From Rhipicephalus microplus (Eukaryota; Arthropoda; Arachnida; Ixodida; Ixodidae): a DNA stretch of 64,000 nucleotides. Position numbers and translations under genes: made by a program. The notes beneath the pieces are model-generated. The model had not been told where the DNA came from and did not search any database. It was given only the letters and a program-made list of their open reading frames with translations. Position 1 is the stretch's first letter. Each line of letters starts with the position of its first letter. Shown here piece by piece: positions 23,483-36,341 of the stretch. The stretch spans positions 3,642,001 to 3,706,000 of the forward strand of contig NW_027464601.1 in the NCBI RefSeq assembly GCF_043290135.1, in the 5' to 3' direction.

Positions 23483-25256
23483 TTACGTAAGACTGGTCCA
23501 CTTAAAGATGCTTTTGCTTGCGAGCCTGCCATCTCCTTCGGATAAATGCTGCAGCGGACAGGTACCCATAGCAAGTGGAATTTTCTCGAGTTAGCTGGTA
23601 ATAAACTGCTAAACATACTACGTAATGATAAATCTTTTGCTGCAGATAGTGCAGTACATACTGAGAAAGAATCAGTAAGCATAACTGCTTCTGATTCACT
23701 GGCAAGAAGTTTACGAAGTGCTAGAATTATCGCAAATATTTGAGCAATAAATATAGGCGTATATTCTGGTAATCAAACTGAAAAATACCAGTCGAGAGAA
23801 GTACAGAAGATGGCTACGCCAGCCTTTTTGTTTAATACGGATGTATCTGTAGCAATAATGTTGTTTACGAACAGATGAGTTAAGCAATCTTGTTACTGAT
23901 TATTTAAATATTGAAACGGCGTTTGTTTCGCATTGGAGGAGAAAATATCATCAAATACTATATCAAGTTTTAAATTAGGCATACTTGTTGAGGTAATCTG
24001 ATAGATATTTACATTCAGAAGTTCCACAAGCGCTTGAGCGAACCTAATCTGAAGGAAGTGTAGTCTTGACCAATGTGTTCCGAAGAACGCGCTTGGTTTA
24101 TGAATAAAAATGTAAGGCGCTAGTGTCAGAGGCGAATTGTGTATTTTTTGAAAGTTTGAACTGTAGCTATATTAAAACCAGTTAACAAAGATGGAAGACG
24201 TGCGTCCATATACAAATTATTATTTGCAACAAACTTGGGGAGTTCAAAACACAAGCGCAAAGCTTCTCTTTTAATAATAACAACTGTCTCATCTTATATG
24301 CCGCGCTGCCAGAAATAATACGCACCCGGATTCAATATCAGGCTGCACATACATCTTGTAAATTATTATCAATGAACCTCTTCGCAATCCTAATTTTCTG
24401 TTTCCCAATTTTCTTAACAACCCCAAGGCACGGGACGCTTTACAGCCAACATCGTCTATGTGGCTTTGCCAATTTAACACTCTATTATGTATGATGCCTG
24501 GGTATTTCAGGGAATCAACCTGGGGAATGAGCTCGTTACAATACTTCGAAAACATGTTGACAGGATCCTTAAAAGAGAACAGCAGAAGCGCACTTTTTTG
24601 ACGCTCAATGACATACGGTTATCGTGAAGCCATTTTTGTTAAAGCAATTCTGTAATGCCTGATACAATGAGAGCCGATAACTGCTTGTTGCAAAGAAAGC
24701 GATATCATCTGCATACACGTAAATTCAAATATTCTAATGAGTTGGAATGAAACTTAGCAATATATTGATTAAAACAGGTGACAACACTGAACCCTGGGGC
24801 ACATCTCGTGTCTGCTTATATCATTTAGTAGAGCATCCACTCAAGAAGCAATAAAATTCTGTGTCTTTTACAAACTCTGTAATCCATAATGTTACATATT
24901 TTGGAAAGCAATCGTCTTGCATCTGCTGGATTAGGATAGAATACTCCGCTTTATTGTACGCTTTAGCTAAGTCTAGAGTGACTAGTGCACAGTATTTGTG
25001 CCAATGCCGTGCTATCTGTATGCGACTTTCCAAATCCACTTGTGCACCCCAAGTGGAGTATTCTGATTGAAAGCCAATTGGACTGGGGTTCAATATCGTT
25101 TGTTCATTGATATAGTTCATTGAACGGGCTTTCAAAAGTCTCTCTACAGCTTTGAGCAGCTTAGACGGTAATGAAATAGGCCTTATGTTGTCCAGAGTAA
25201 ATTTAATTCCCTGTTTCTTTAGTAGCGGTATTATCTTGGAAAGCTTCCAGTCTTTT
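23474..25256 (-). mobile_element. host I-clade LINE, 5' segment (split)
   Basis: AT-rich, 5'-truncated I-clade ORF2 in minus orientation. From high coordinate: RT start (NIRPISLPSKLLKAVERLLK, about 25070-25200), GFQSEYSTW, motif A LDLAKAYNKAEYS (about 24940-24990), motif C V-Y-A-D-D-I-A-F-F near 24690-24720, post-RT region (24289-24555), and RNase H with T-D-S-F-S-V-C-T-A and FHLLWVP...E-M-A-G-S-Q-A-K-A (about 23500-23690). It is interrupted at 23474/17412 by the plus-strand LINE. Several frameshifts exist. The 5' end near 25256 is abrupt, as expected for truncated reverse transcription. Confidence 0.85.
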
Positions 25257-26017
25257 TTTGTGGTGTGAGCCTTTGCCTTCGCATACGACCCACTACTCTA
25301 AGTACGTGGCAATATATTGCCCCAGATATATTTAGCCAGAGTTTAAAAATATGTCGAAACGGGTAAATGGCGTGACCGATTGCAGGTTGATGACCGTGGT
25401 CAGGGGTGAATCAGTCTATTTTTCGTTCTCATAAATTGCTTAAGTAGACCCTTTTACCTAACTATTGAAGAAACAAAGACAGCTCAAAAATTTCCATTAG
25501 AAAGTTGTAAATCGCTTTGCAGAACGACCAATCCGACAGTTTCAAAATTTATATTTTTCAGATATTAGTGTTTTTCCGCCAACTGCGAATTCCCACAAAA
25601 TAAGAAAGAATACCACGTGACAAACCCACTGGCACGCCTATGCCCGCCGTGATTCTGGCGCTCCCTCAAGTTCCGCGTATGAACGATACGCTTCCTTCGC
25701 ACTGATGCTTTACATTGGTAAGCAGCCACCGTGGTTTGCACTTTGTAGTTGATAGCGAGACCTGTTCGTTGCAGCCCTGTCGGGAGAGCACAATCAGGCA
25801 ATTTCTATAGTTGTTCGTATACAGAACGTTCGGGAGCACTAGACTCATCGTGCGGACTGACAAGCGAGCGCGATTGTCACACATTAGCAGTTAGCAAGAA
25901 ACCACTAAAAATTACCCTATGTAAAGCTCGAAACTGTCTTATAGGACGCTTTGCAAACCAATGTGAGTACTTTCTCGTTGGGATTGGGATTTCCAGCCCA
26001 TTTTCGTTGCTTAAAAA
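25257..26017. other. unassigned sequence
   Basis: No supported gene. ORFs at 25565-25884 overlap on one strand in two frames and have no motif that I can name. Confidence 0.4.
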
Positions 26018-26189
<172 letters not shown>

Positions 26190-26400
26190 CACTTTGACCT
26201 TCTCTAGTCTTAGGAGAAGAGAAGATGAGTGGATTCGTGTTTGTGGTTCGCCGCAGGAAGTAAGCAGTATCAACAAAGAGTGTGCGCAGAGACAGCAATA
26301 GATTGCAGCCGCATTCGTTAGCTGGAATTCCAAAAGCTGAATATGAGAAAAAGTTTCTTCAACTGCCAGGTGAGACAATAAGGATACTACAGCAAGACGC
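26190..26400 (-). repeat. unclassified dispersed repeat, copy 1 (-)
   Basis: On the minus strand this matches 29030-29290 (+) block by block: CACCTGGCAGTTGAAGAAAC, TTCCAGCTAACGAATG, TTGCTGTCTCTG, CCACAAACACGA, CTCATC. The shared frame would encode a hydrophobic Leu/Cys-rich stretch followed by [11 protein letters not shown]. See copy 2 for comparison. Confidence 0.6.
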
Positions 26401-26951
26401 CCAAAAAGAAGTCGGAAGAAGGATCGGGAATTCACAGCACAGACACTGATCATAATACAATGCAGTACGTCAGCACGTAGTCTGATACAATAAATAGGGC
26501 AAGTGATGGGTGGTTATCAATGTAAACTTATAAGAAACTTGCACGATATTAGAACTGAAGCTGCCTATTCTAAGGAAGACCAGATTATGACTGATTGTGC
26601 CTAGTGGGAACACTCGTAAGTGTGTCGTGTGTCTGTGCTTTTGTCGTTACCAAAGAAGACGGTGTTAAGCTTGAAGATTAGGTAATACTTGCGGGCCTCC
26701 CGATCGTGATGCGAACGAAAACCTCACTCAAGTATAGTGGCCCAAATATTTTCAAAAGAATGTTCTGGTAACCGAAAGTGTTTTGATCATGGTAGGCTAG
26801 GAAGCTTTTTGGCATGCGATCTATGGTTACTGAAGCACACTCGAAATTAAGTTTCCGCGTGCCTGTGTCCCATGTGCTGTTCTTTGCAGACAGTACATTC
26901 AAGCATATAGATAACGTTAGAACTATCACAAATGAATGAACTTCGAATGTT
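26401..26951. other. unassigned sequence
   Basis: No supported gene or repeat. A 93-codon minus-strand ORF at 26678-26959 starts with a hydrophobic stretch but has no further support. Confidence 0.35.
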
Positions 26952-27220
26952 AGGGACACCTAAGTATTGATTGATATATGGGGTTTAACGTCCCAAAACT
27001 ACCATATGATTATGAGAGACGCCGTAGTGGAGGGCTCCGGAAATTTCGGCCACCTGGGGTTCTTTAACGTGCACCCAAATCTGAGCACACGGGCCTACAA
27101 CATTTCCGCCTCCATCGGAAATGCAGCCACCGCAGCCGAAATTTGAACCCGCGACCTGCGGATCAGCAGCCGAGCACCTTAGCCACTAGACCACCTCGGC
27201 GGGGCAGGGACACCTAAGTA
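26952..27220 (-). mobile_element. Ruka-type SINE (-) with 15-bp TSD
   Basis: The SINE body is 26967-27205 (239 bp). It is flanked by a perfect 15-bp duplication AGGGACACCTAAGTA at 26952-26966 and 27206-27220. The minus strand shows the tRNA-like head (GTGGTCTAGTGGCTAAGG; B-box region GGTTCAAATTTC), the CGGAAATGTTGTAGGCCCGTG block and GGGACGTTAAACCCC. It ends ATATATCAATCAA. This copy gives the cleanest full-length boundary of the family in the window. Confidence 0.93.
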
Positions 27221-27224
27221 GTGC

Positions 27225-27585
<361 letters not shown>

Positions 27586-27639
<54 letters not shown>

Positions 27640-27665
27640 TTGTCTGTGTGTGTGTGTGTGTGTGT
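27586..27665. repeat. (TA)n then (TG)n microsatellite
   Basis: TA run 27586-27619 followed by TG repeats to about 27665 with a TTTGTC interruption. Confidence 0.95.
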
Positions 27666-27669
27666 TGGG

Positions 27670-28057
27670 CGTTTGGTATAATCACCATCATCCGCTTGTC
27701 CCTTTGTCCTCACGGCCACTCTGTGTCATCGTCATCATCATCGTCGTCGGTGTACTGTGGTGCAATTATATACAAATTCCAAATCCGGACGTAGGCGTTT
27801 CGTCGGTGACGTCAAAAAGTAGGCGGTCTGCAGTGGTCGCGAGGACAAGGAGAAGCAAACAGCCAATGAGAGAAAAGAAGGCTTGGGGACCGTAGAGCAA
27901 AGTAAAAAGTGTTAGTAACATGTTTAGAAGTATTTAACTATTAGTGATCACTATTAAAATGTTTTGGCACTAGTTTTTAAACGTTTAAGAAGCAATACGG
28001 CACAATACAAACGCATTTTTACTGTTATTGTTTTGAAACAACGCTAAATTTAGCGGT
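27670..28057. other. unassigned sequence
   Basis: Short CATCATCGTCATC-like runs near 27690-27750, then AT-rich sequence. No gene seen. Confidence 0.4.
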
Positions 28058-28444
28058 ATGGTTAGTGGTGGCACTAGGTACAACCCAGTTTCAAGCAGTT
28101 ACTGTTCTCATATCTCCACCACCAAACGGCGCAACCAAACTGGTAGGTGTTCTGTGGCTCAACCTTCGAAGCCGTTGTCTCAGTCGGGCGCAGTCACGGT
28201 GGAGGGCAACGGCACCGCTAGCCACCAGCAGCAGCGGCTCATCCGCGTTTCCGAAGGTCAGTGCACACTGGTGCTCGCCTTGATGACCGAACATCCATAG
28301 CTCGCGGCAAAAGCCATAGAGCTGCAGCACGGCGTCACGGTGGCCGACCGGCGGCGTCTATGGCAACTGCTCAGCGACGCGCTGAACCGCTGCCGCACAG
28401 GCGAGACGAAGAACCGTGACAGTGCAAAACCCCATTGTGTCTAA
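28058..28444 (+). pseudogene. Myb/SANT-like DNA-binding ORF with one stop
   Basis: A GC-rich reading frame starting ATG 28058 runs to TAA 28442-28444, with a single internal TAG at 28298-28300 between T-E-H-P and L-A-A-K-A. After a Ser/Gln-rich N-terminus, the segment R-V-S-E-G-Q-C-T-L-V-L-A-L-M-T-E-H-P, then K-A-I-E-L-Q-H-G, then D-R-R-R-L-W-Q-L-L-S-D-A-L-N resembles the start of the Myb/SANT-like domains common in arthropod and transposon-associated proteins. The expected W-x-x-K-K-x-W second half is missing. It could be a one-exon remnant or the first exon of a gene. The stop could be read as Glu to stop. Confidence 0.4.
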
Positions 28445-28918
<474 letters not shown>

Positions 28919-29029
28919 ATACTTAGGGGTCGTGGCGAGTGGCCAGAAGGCGCGAAGCTTTTGCACAGCCATAGCGGTAATGTAGTTTTGTGTTGGCATA
29001 CCTATGTTCATTATCTCTCGTAGAAAGTT

Positions 29030-29290
29030 CTCACAGTCTTCACTCATGGCTATCTTATATATTACATATAGCACCTGGCACTTGAAGCAACTGTTTCTCA
29101 TAAAAAGCTTATTGAATGCCAGCTAACAAATGTGGCTGCCACACCGTCGCATCAATTTATTGCTGTCTCTGTGCCTACCCCTGTTGATTCTGCTCGCTCC
29201 CCGCGGTGACCCACAAACACGACTCCGCTCATCATCTTTTACTCTCCCAGGACAAGGGAAGGTCGAAGTGTTCATAGAACGATTGTTTGA
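29030..29290 (+). repeat. unclassified dispersed repeat, copy 2 (+)
   Basis: Plus-strand partner of 26190-26400. Both contain CACCTGGCA-TTGAAG-AAC, CCAGCTAAC-AATG-GGCTGC, TTGCTGTCTCTG, TGTTGAT-CTGCT and CCACAAACACGA. In this copy the frame from ATG 29130 is open for 155 codons and begins with a hydrophobic run (L-L-L-S-L-C-L-P-L-L-I-L-L-A-P), then G-D-P-Q-T-R-L-R-S-S-S. The other copy has [11 protein letters not shown]. It may be a repeat that captured a secretory first exon, or simply a repeat whose translation looks hydrophobic. Confidence 0.55.
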
Positions 29291-30384
29291 GGTAAGGAAG
29301 GGGCTCTACAAACAGATGTATGAGCCAAGGTGCCGACGCTTGCATGGAGGCTCCTCCCCCCCCCCCCCCCCCACCGGTACACCCATTTTTGTCGACTGCG
29401 TCGCTTCGTCAGGTAAAAATCGTTTTGGGGCCGGAGTGTCACTCACAAAAAGGCTAGCGCTTGTAACAGAAGTGCTTGGGATGCACTGGTGTTTCCCTGT
29501 TGCTGTCACAATGTTGGAGATCGAAAGATTCCACGACCTTACCCACTCATCTATTTCTCTGCCGTACTTTGTCCTGCCGAACATGGATGGACAATGAAGC
29601 ACTTTTTTATTCGTAGTATATTTCTCCCATGTCGACTTTGCTCTTCGCTTCTTATTTTGCTACTAGTAATCTATTATTTATGGATGTTCCCTTCTTCTTT
29701 CTTCCTGTAGTTGGAAGAATGCGGTGAACGACTTGATTTGCACCGCAGTCCTCCTGTACGCATGATGCATTACTGTGTGGTAGAAGGCGCGAAAATGTAC
29801 TCTCAGTGATTTCCTATATCCAGTCTGATGTTTGTAATATATTGCTTCGTGCTGCGTTAAAATGGCTAGACAGTAATGTATCGCTCACTACTGCCACAAT
29901 ATGCGTTGTTCACTTATTATGCATAAATTTCTGTTTTCTATATTTCTATGCTGATTTCTACATCCGCACATGGAAGTCAAAGCTTAAAGAGAGGGCAATG
30001 CTGTGGGTTTGTTTAATGGTTTTGCTGTGGAACTGCTAACTAGATTATCACGAATGTTAATCCAGACCACGTGGCGACATTTTGATTGACGCAACATGCC
30101 AGATGTCCGTACGTATTTCTTCACATTCTAAATAAGCACCAAGTGGCGCAAACGTAAAAAAAAAAACTTACGTGGTCCTTGCCGCACTCGTTTAAAACAA
30201 CTGCAAGGAAATATTTATTTTTTTTCCTCAGTCGATGTATTCCTCTTATCTCGCTCCTTTCCGCCAGCTTTCTCCACCCAACGAGCTATAGCACTGCCTC
30301 CAGGATTGCAAGCACTTCATCTAGTTTTGCAGTGATTCCGTAATCGGCCCACCACTCACCAGGATAAGATGTCGTGTGATGGCG
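29291..30384. other. unassigned sequence with C17 run
   Basis: Contains a 17-base C homopolymer at 29356-29372. No other supported feature. Confidence 0.5.
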
Positions 30385-30607
30385 TCATAATGTGGCGTCC
30401 CAGAACCACGACCTCATTATGAGGAATGCAGTGGTGGGGGGCTCGGGATTCTGGACCACCTAGGGTTCTTTAACGTGCACCTAAACTTGAGCCTCCGAGT
30501 TCGAGTATTTTGGCCTCTATCGAAAACGCAGCCGCCAGGGTCGGGATTCGCTCTCGTGACAACCGGGTCAACAGTCGAACATCATGATCTATAGTTACCA
30601 CCGTGGC
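30385..30607 (-). mobile_element. diverged Ruka-type SINE (-)
   Basis: Same block order as the other Ruka copies but many substitutions: TGGCGTCCCAGAACCACGA, GCAGTGGTGGGGGGCTCGGG, CCACCTAGGGTTCTTTAACG, GTGCACCTAAACTTGAGCC, CTCTATCGAAAACGCAGCC, and a decayed tRNA-like head ending CACCGTGGCT. It is clearly an older copy. Confidence 0.75.
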
Positions 30608-33600
30608 TGTGAATGAGTGGTTCATCACGTGCATGTTGTTTTAACTATCACTACACGTTGTGAATTCAGACCTGGTAGTACCTAGCTTTTCCAAAATAAC
30701 GAACAGAGATCATATTTGTATAATAAATCTCATTGTTTATTGGTCTGTATTGTTACTTCCAGAAAAAAGAAAACCTACTTTGCAAACTTCTGTGGGAGCA
30801 ACAGGATTTTAAAAACAAAAGTAAATCATACAGTTGACAGTGTCACGGAAACTAAGCACAGTGGCTCTTTTACTTCTTTCCGCTCTTCTTCTCGAAGTAT
30901 GCCTTCGGAGAGCCAGTTCCGAAAAAATCGCGCTTCTGCAAGTAGTTCCAACTGCATCCTCCCCTTGCCAGGCTTTTATTTCCGACTAAGGAATACATCG
31001 CTGATTTCCGCACTTCGTCTAATATATATAGTACTAGTCACAATACTGAAGTATTAATGCTCCATGAGGAAATAGTTCAACAATGAGACGCTTGACCAAA
31101 CCCTATTTTTGTGTACTCTCTATTAAAAAAGCTTGCCTCAAGGCATTGTGGAAAGATCAGCGTACGGGAATCTGATCGAGAAATATGCTTGAAGTGTGCA
31201 CAGCCATCGCCACCACCACCGGAATGTTCTTGCTCCCACCGAACCAATTAGGTAGATCCCGCTCTACTGCTTTCCCGAAAGGGTGCTTTGTTCTCATTTG
31301 TATCCCAGCAACGTACCACTCCCATCCTACTTTCGTCGGCTGAGAGTTCTCCGAGTTTCACTGTCTCACTTACACCCGTAGAATCTCCTTGACGATCTTA
31401 GTGCCAACCCAAGAAACACGGTTCGAAGTGGGAGCCGCGATGGCACAATACAAAATACAGAAGCGTGTTTCCTCCTCCTCCTAAGTGCAAGCGGATAAAG
31501 CCTCGCGGAGGCTCTGAGCTAATTGCCGCCTACGTGGATGAACAGCTCCCAAACCGGAAGTTTCCCGCCCACTAAGTGTTCTCTCCTCATCGCAGAGAAG
31601 TAAAGACTGCTAGTCGAAGAAACGCACGTGGACTTAGTGTCGGAATGCGAGAAATCTCGCTAAGCTCTCGCCGCTTTTCCTCAAAGCACGTGTATAGCTT
31701 GAAAACGCCCTTTAGGGAAAAGGCTGCGTCGCAATTAGGCGCGTAGAACACGCAAACATAAGCAACCCGGGGCCCGGAGAAGAAGACAATCCCAACATGT
31801 TCTCGGTGTAGTTCTTCTGTTTCATTGGCGCTGTGGACCTCGATGTGGCGCTATACTTCTTGCTTTATGTGCAACAAATAGCTACTTGAAATTGTCTAAT
31901 TTTTTTAGACGCCGCTGAATCCTGGCTCCTGGAAGCATGACAGGTAACCAGGAATTCTAGTGAACAAAAGAGCGAAACAGCTTGTTATTTGGCGCCATTT
32001 AGGCAATTATGTGTGCTCCTGCGCTGCTGGAGATAGCAGAATGTATTTCAAATATTTTGCAGATAATTAATAATAATACGCAGTAAAATATCTAATACTT
32101 GCGTGCCGAAAAATATTTGAGCCACTTTAAGCATCGAATATGTTAATAGGTAACAGGCTAACAAATAAACGTCAAATTTATGTACATACGTCAAATCTAT
32201 TGTTTTATTTATAATATACGTCAAATTTATGTCAAACAGAAAAATTTATGTGCAGAGAAAGGAAAGATTTGGTGCACGTGCCTGATGTAAAGAAAGACTC
32301 CTTCGAGCTGAAGTGCGCAATTAAGTTACTGAAAATATAAAAAAACTGGTATGCATATAAAGTACCGATGAAGCCAAATTGTTTTGCGAAGAAAATTATG
32401 CTTTCAATCTATGATGTGAACAGGTATGCTTCGTACCCTAGAAAAGTGCTTGAAAATATAATATGCAATACTACTTTTGCATTGCTAATACTTATCATCA
32501 TACATGAAAGTTCCACTCATGCGCTGATGCCTGTAGAGTCCACAGGTGTCAATATTTGCCATCTGAACACCATTGGCCAGCCAGATAAAGAACTTTAGTT
32601 TTCCAGCAGAGCAGGTAGTACTCAGAAAGTAACTGTCTCTATTTCGAGAATGTACGCTCAATGAGTATTTAGGTGCACAAATCAGCATTTACACATTTGT
32701 TCAGCCATTTAGGCGAACAATGTCAAGATGTCAGCGAGCAGCAACGTTTAGCAGCCCATTGTGCCTCGTGCGGCAGTGACCCGTTCTTCCCTAATTGCCA
32801 GGTGCTCTGACGATATCTCCACGGCATCGAACGCGAAGTCAACGAAGCTTTTTTTTTTTTTATCAAGAAGAAAGGGAACATGTGCGACAGTCTTCAATTG
32901 CCCACCTCAAAGGAGACGTCATGTTTCTGAGCTCCTACTTGAGACATTTTGACTCGCGGCAGAATAATCTTGCATTTCATCCTCATGCATGCTTGATGAT
33001 TTTAGTCCTGTTTCGTTTTCAGCTAAATATTATCGGGTGTAATAATCTTATAAACAGCTGTCCGTCAGGGCTTGTGCTGTGTGGTCTTTCTTACTTGGTC
33101 CCGTTTTTGCACTGCTTCCCCCTCAGTCACAATCATTTTCTATCAAACTGCTGAGAGACCTCGTGAGCCAGTATATTACGCAGTCGAAGCACTGGTGAAG
33201 ATTGTTCACATCTGAATTGCAGCGGAAGGGGTATACGTAGATACTGCAAGAAGTAATGGATCTGATTAACTTTTTGGTGTCGGCTTATCTTAGAAGCAAC
33301 ACAAAAGACATCATAAGTGTCGCGACTTTCATGTACGTCATGGAATTTTCGCATTATCACATGTACTCTTGCTGTGAATTCAGTAAGTAGAAAAATCCAC
33401 ACGATGGAAATTCATCTCTATTTAGTCTCTATTTTGTATCCGCCGCAGTTGTATAGAAGGGAAAAGCCATCTTCTAAGACAACGTATTGAAGCTTCTGCA
33501 TCCACCTACGACCGTTTTTTCCAACTAACGTGATTATGCGAACTCTCCAAGATTCGCTAGCATTGAAATATTTCCACACCTCAACATGTTTCGCAGTGCC

Positions 33601-34124
33601 TCCAGCATTCGCATATACCTTTGACATAGGAACCTAGTCATGTGATACCGTCCCCTCGTCACGTCACGTTGAGTGACGTCACAGTGACATCAGGGTGAGA
33701 GCGCCAATATTGGCGACCTATAAAGAGTTGACGACGTCACATAGTGACAATATCATGCGACGATAGTTTGTCGCATCGACCTTGTTCACAATGCTGACAT
33801 GGGACACCCACGTAGTACGCCGGTGAATTTTCGAGCTTGAAGAGGCACATGAAGCTTTCAGTTTATTAAGGCAGCTAATGCACAGCGGTAACGAAAAAAG
33901 GGGATAGTGGTTAATCATCACAACCCAACAAAACAGAGTTTTTTTTATTTTGAACCAGATCTTAAACGTCGTACATTTGAAATATTTTGTTTCATTTGTG
34001 TAATTACAATATGGTTATTCCTTCTATTTGTTGCCTTGTGACTTTGTGTATTACAAATTACAAATATAATTATTTGTTCAAATCAGGCCATAACTTCAAC
34101 TTCACTTTCAATTATCCGTCTTCG
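30608..34124. other. unassigned sequence
   Basis: 3.5 kb, mostly AT-rich, without a supported gene. A CGTCAAATTTATGT-AC motif recurs at 32170-32240. ORFs such as 30716-31057 and 32795-33154 lack recognisable domains or convincing splice contexts. Confidence 0.35.
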
Positions 34125-34369
34125 ATTGTTTGATATGCGGGATTTAACGTCTCAAAACCACCATAAGTATATGAGAGACGCTGTAGTGGAGGGCTCCGGA
34201 AATTTCGACCACCTGGGGTTCTTAACGTGCACCCAAATCTGAGCACACGGGCCTACAACATTTCCCATTTCCGCTTCCATCGGAAATGCAGCTGCCGCAG
34301 CCGGGATTTGCACCCGTGACCTGCGGGTCAGCAGCCGAGTACCTTAGCCACTAGACCACCGCGGCGGGG
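34125..34369 (-). mobile_element. Ruka-type SINE (-)
   Basis: Nearly complete copy: GGGATTTAACGTCTCAAAAC, GAGAGACGCTGTAGTGGAGG, TTTCGACCACCTGGGG, GTGCACCCAAATCTGAGC, a duplicated TTTCCCATTTCCGC, then head CCGGGATTTGCACCCGTGAC and TAGACCACCGCGGCGGGG. No clear target-site duplication. Confidence 0.9.
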
Positions 34370-35339
34370 TAATAATGCTTCTTCAACTACACTGATAAGC
34401 ACCAGGGTAAATCCCCCCCCCCCCCCCCCCTACACACGACCGTTTATGTCTAACAAAGGAAAATGAATCGCTCTGCATGCAACTAAGGTTTCTGTAAAAT
34501 ATAGGACGCTAGTACAACTCATGCAATCTCTGCAACACTTGTATTCTCTTGACATATTATGTGGAAAAAATTTACTTGACAAATTAAACGGCACATGCCG
34601 TTCGTATTATCCTGCTGGCCATGCTAATCCTAGCAGCAGCTTGCAGTTCGGCAGCCAAGGAAACAAAGTGCATGCCATAAACTCAGGGTATACTTGTTCA
34701 TACTAGCTAAATCGTCTAGGTTGGCACAAATTAAATTATACAAACTATGCACCACAAAACTCCTGCACTTTTTTACGTATTAACGTCATACTTGTGTAGT
34801 GGTATGAAATATTCCTTAATATTTAGAAACAAAAAGCATCAATCCGAGCAGAGGCTTCTTGCTTTGATTTGTTTTTTAAATACAGGGCCAAGTTCAAGTG
34901 TATACTAAATTGCCATAAAACACAAACCTCACCTTTATATGAAATTCTATCTATTTGCGAGTGTCTCAAGAGTTGTGATAAACGCGGTGGTGTATTGAGC
35001 TCCATGTATGAACGCATATCGCATTTCGTGCCCAACTGTGTAAATGCGCGAAGTTTCGAGTTTGCAAAAGCAAGCAAGAACGAGTTGAGTCGTTTCAGAA
35101 CAATTTTATGCGCGTGTGCTGTGTGCCTTCGTAGAGACAGGCTTTTATTTTCATACTTTTTTATCATTCTTCGTTTCATTTCGCCAAGTTTTAAGAATAT
35201 TATTTTCTTCAAGACGCCACCGAAACTAGTGTCATTCAATGCCACATTTAACGCGCGCAATTGATGCATCGCTTGTTGTGGCTTTCAACAAGCGCCGATT
35301 GGTGTAAAAACGTGGTAAAGTAAGAAAGGATTTTATACG
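34370..35339. other. unassigned sequence with C18 run
   Basis: C homopolymer at 34413-34430 close to the Ruka copy. ORFs of 131 and 148 codons overlap antisense at 34823-35269 and have no recognisable motif. Confidence 0.4.
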
Positions 35340-35800
35340 CGTAAACACGCACACCCAATAGTCTTGTGCATACACCGAAATATGGATTCTTTATGGAGAC
35401 CATTGTTTACTAAACCGGCAGTTTCGTGATTTTCCTTTGATGAAGAATAGTTCCACAGTCGAGTTACACTAACAAGGTGTTCCAGTTGAGTCCTGAGAGC
35501 ACTGTGTTCATAAGACGCTGGAATGTTCCTGGCGCCGAACATAAGCCGAAATAAAGCACCTAAAATTCATTAAGTCTTTCGGGTGTGATAAAGGCAGTCT
35601 TTTCACGATCTCTCTCAACCACTTCAATGTGCCAGCAGCCATTTTTCAAGTCCATTGACAAAACGTAGCCTGCGTTTATTTGTCTATACAATGAGTCATC
35701 GATACGTGGAAGAGGATAGACGTCCTTCTTTGTGATCTGATTGAGCTTCCGGTAGTCGACGCAGCTAAGGCAAGCTGCCATCCTGCCAACGCAGAAACGA
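35340..35800 (-). pseudogene. Ty3/gypsy reverse transcriptase fragment
   Basis: Minus strand: C-V-D-Y-R-K-L-N-Q-I-T-K-K-D-V-Y-P-L-P-R, then S-M-D-L-K-N-G-C-W-H-I-E-V, R-D-R-E-K-T-A-F-I-T-P, a stop, and in the same frame F-G-L-C-S-A-P-G-T-F-Q-R-L-M (near 35530-35560). The catalytic Y-L-D-D position reads stop-L-D-C, so it is inactive. It begins at the same RT motif (YRKL) where the gypsy copy at 14047 ends. Confidence 0.8.
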
Positions 35801-35935
35801 AAGGTGCGAAAATTGGCAGATACCTAGAGTGGGAGTCGATGATATGCGAAGCAAGAATGAGGAAGCTTGATATGCCACTTTAAAGTCAGCACAACGTTAC
35901 GAGGCGGAGGTAAATTGTGCCGTACGTGACTACCG

Positions 35936-36341
35936 TGTCATGATTATCATATTTGCATGCGTTATTTACCTTCGTCGTCTACTCAGGTCACGTAATACCA
36001 ACTTGGGCACATGTTGAGCTAGCATAACAACCGCGAGCTCACTATCAGCGTAGCATGTAGTCATGCTTCACATGACACACATATTATGATTATCATGTTT
36101 GCACCTGTAATTTACATTCTTCGTCCATTGACGTCACATAATACCCAATTGGGTATGTGTGGAACTAGTGAAACCGCTGCGAGCACATGTGCTATGAGCG
36201 TAGCATGTAGTCATACTTTTCACGACATGCATATCACGAGTATCATGTTTGGACGAGGCATTTACCTTCGTCGCCTGGTCACGTCACGTCATACCAAATT
36301 CGCTATATGTGTAGCTAGCAAAACGGCCGCCAGCGCGTCAT
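35936..36341 (+). repeat. ~148-bp satellite, plus orientation
   Basis: Units marked by GAGCTAGCATAAC (36017), GAACTAGTGAAACC (36163) and GTAGCTAGCAAAACGG (36312), spaced about 146-150 bp, with TCATGATTATCATG and CCTTCGTCGTC-ACGTCAC blocks between. The array resumes at 36758 after an insertion. Confidence 0.8.

Noticed and set aside
34823..35269. Overlapping sense and antisense ORFs of 131 and 148 codons.
   Set aside because: Neither has a recognisable domain and both are open over the same low-complexity stretch.
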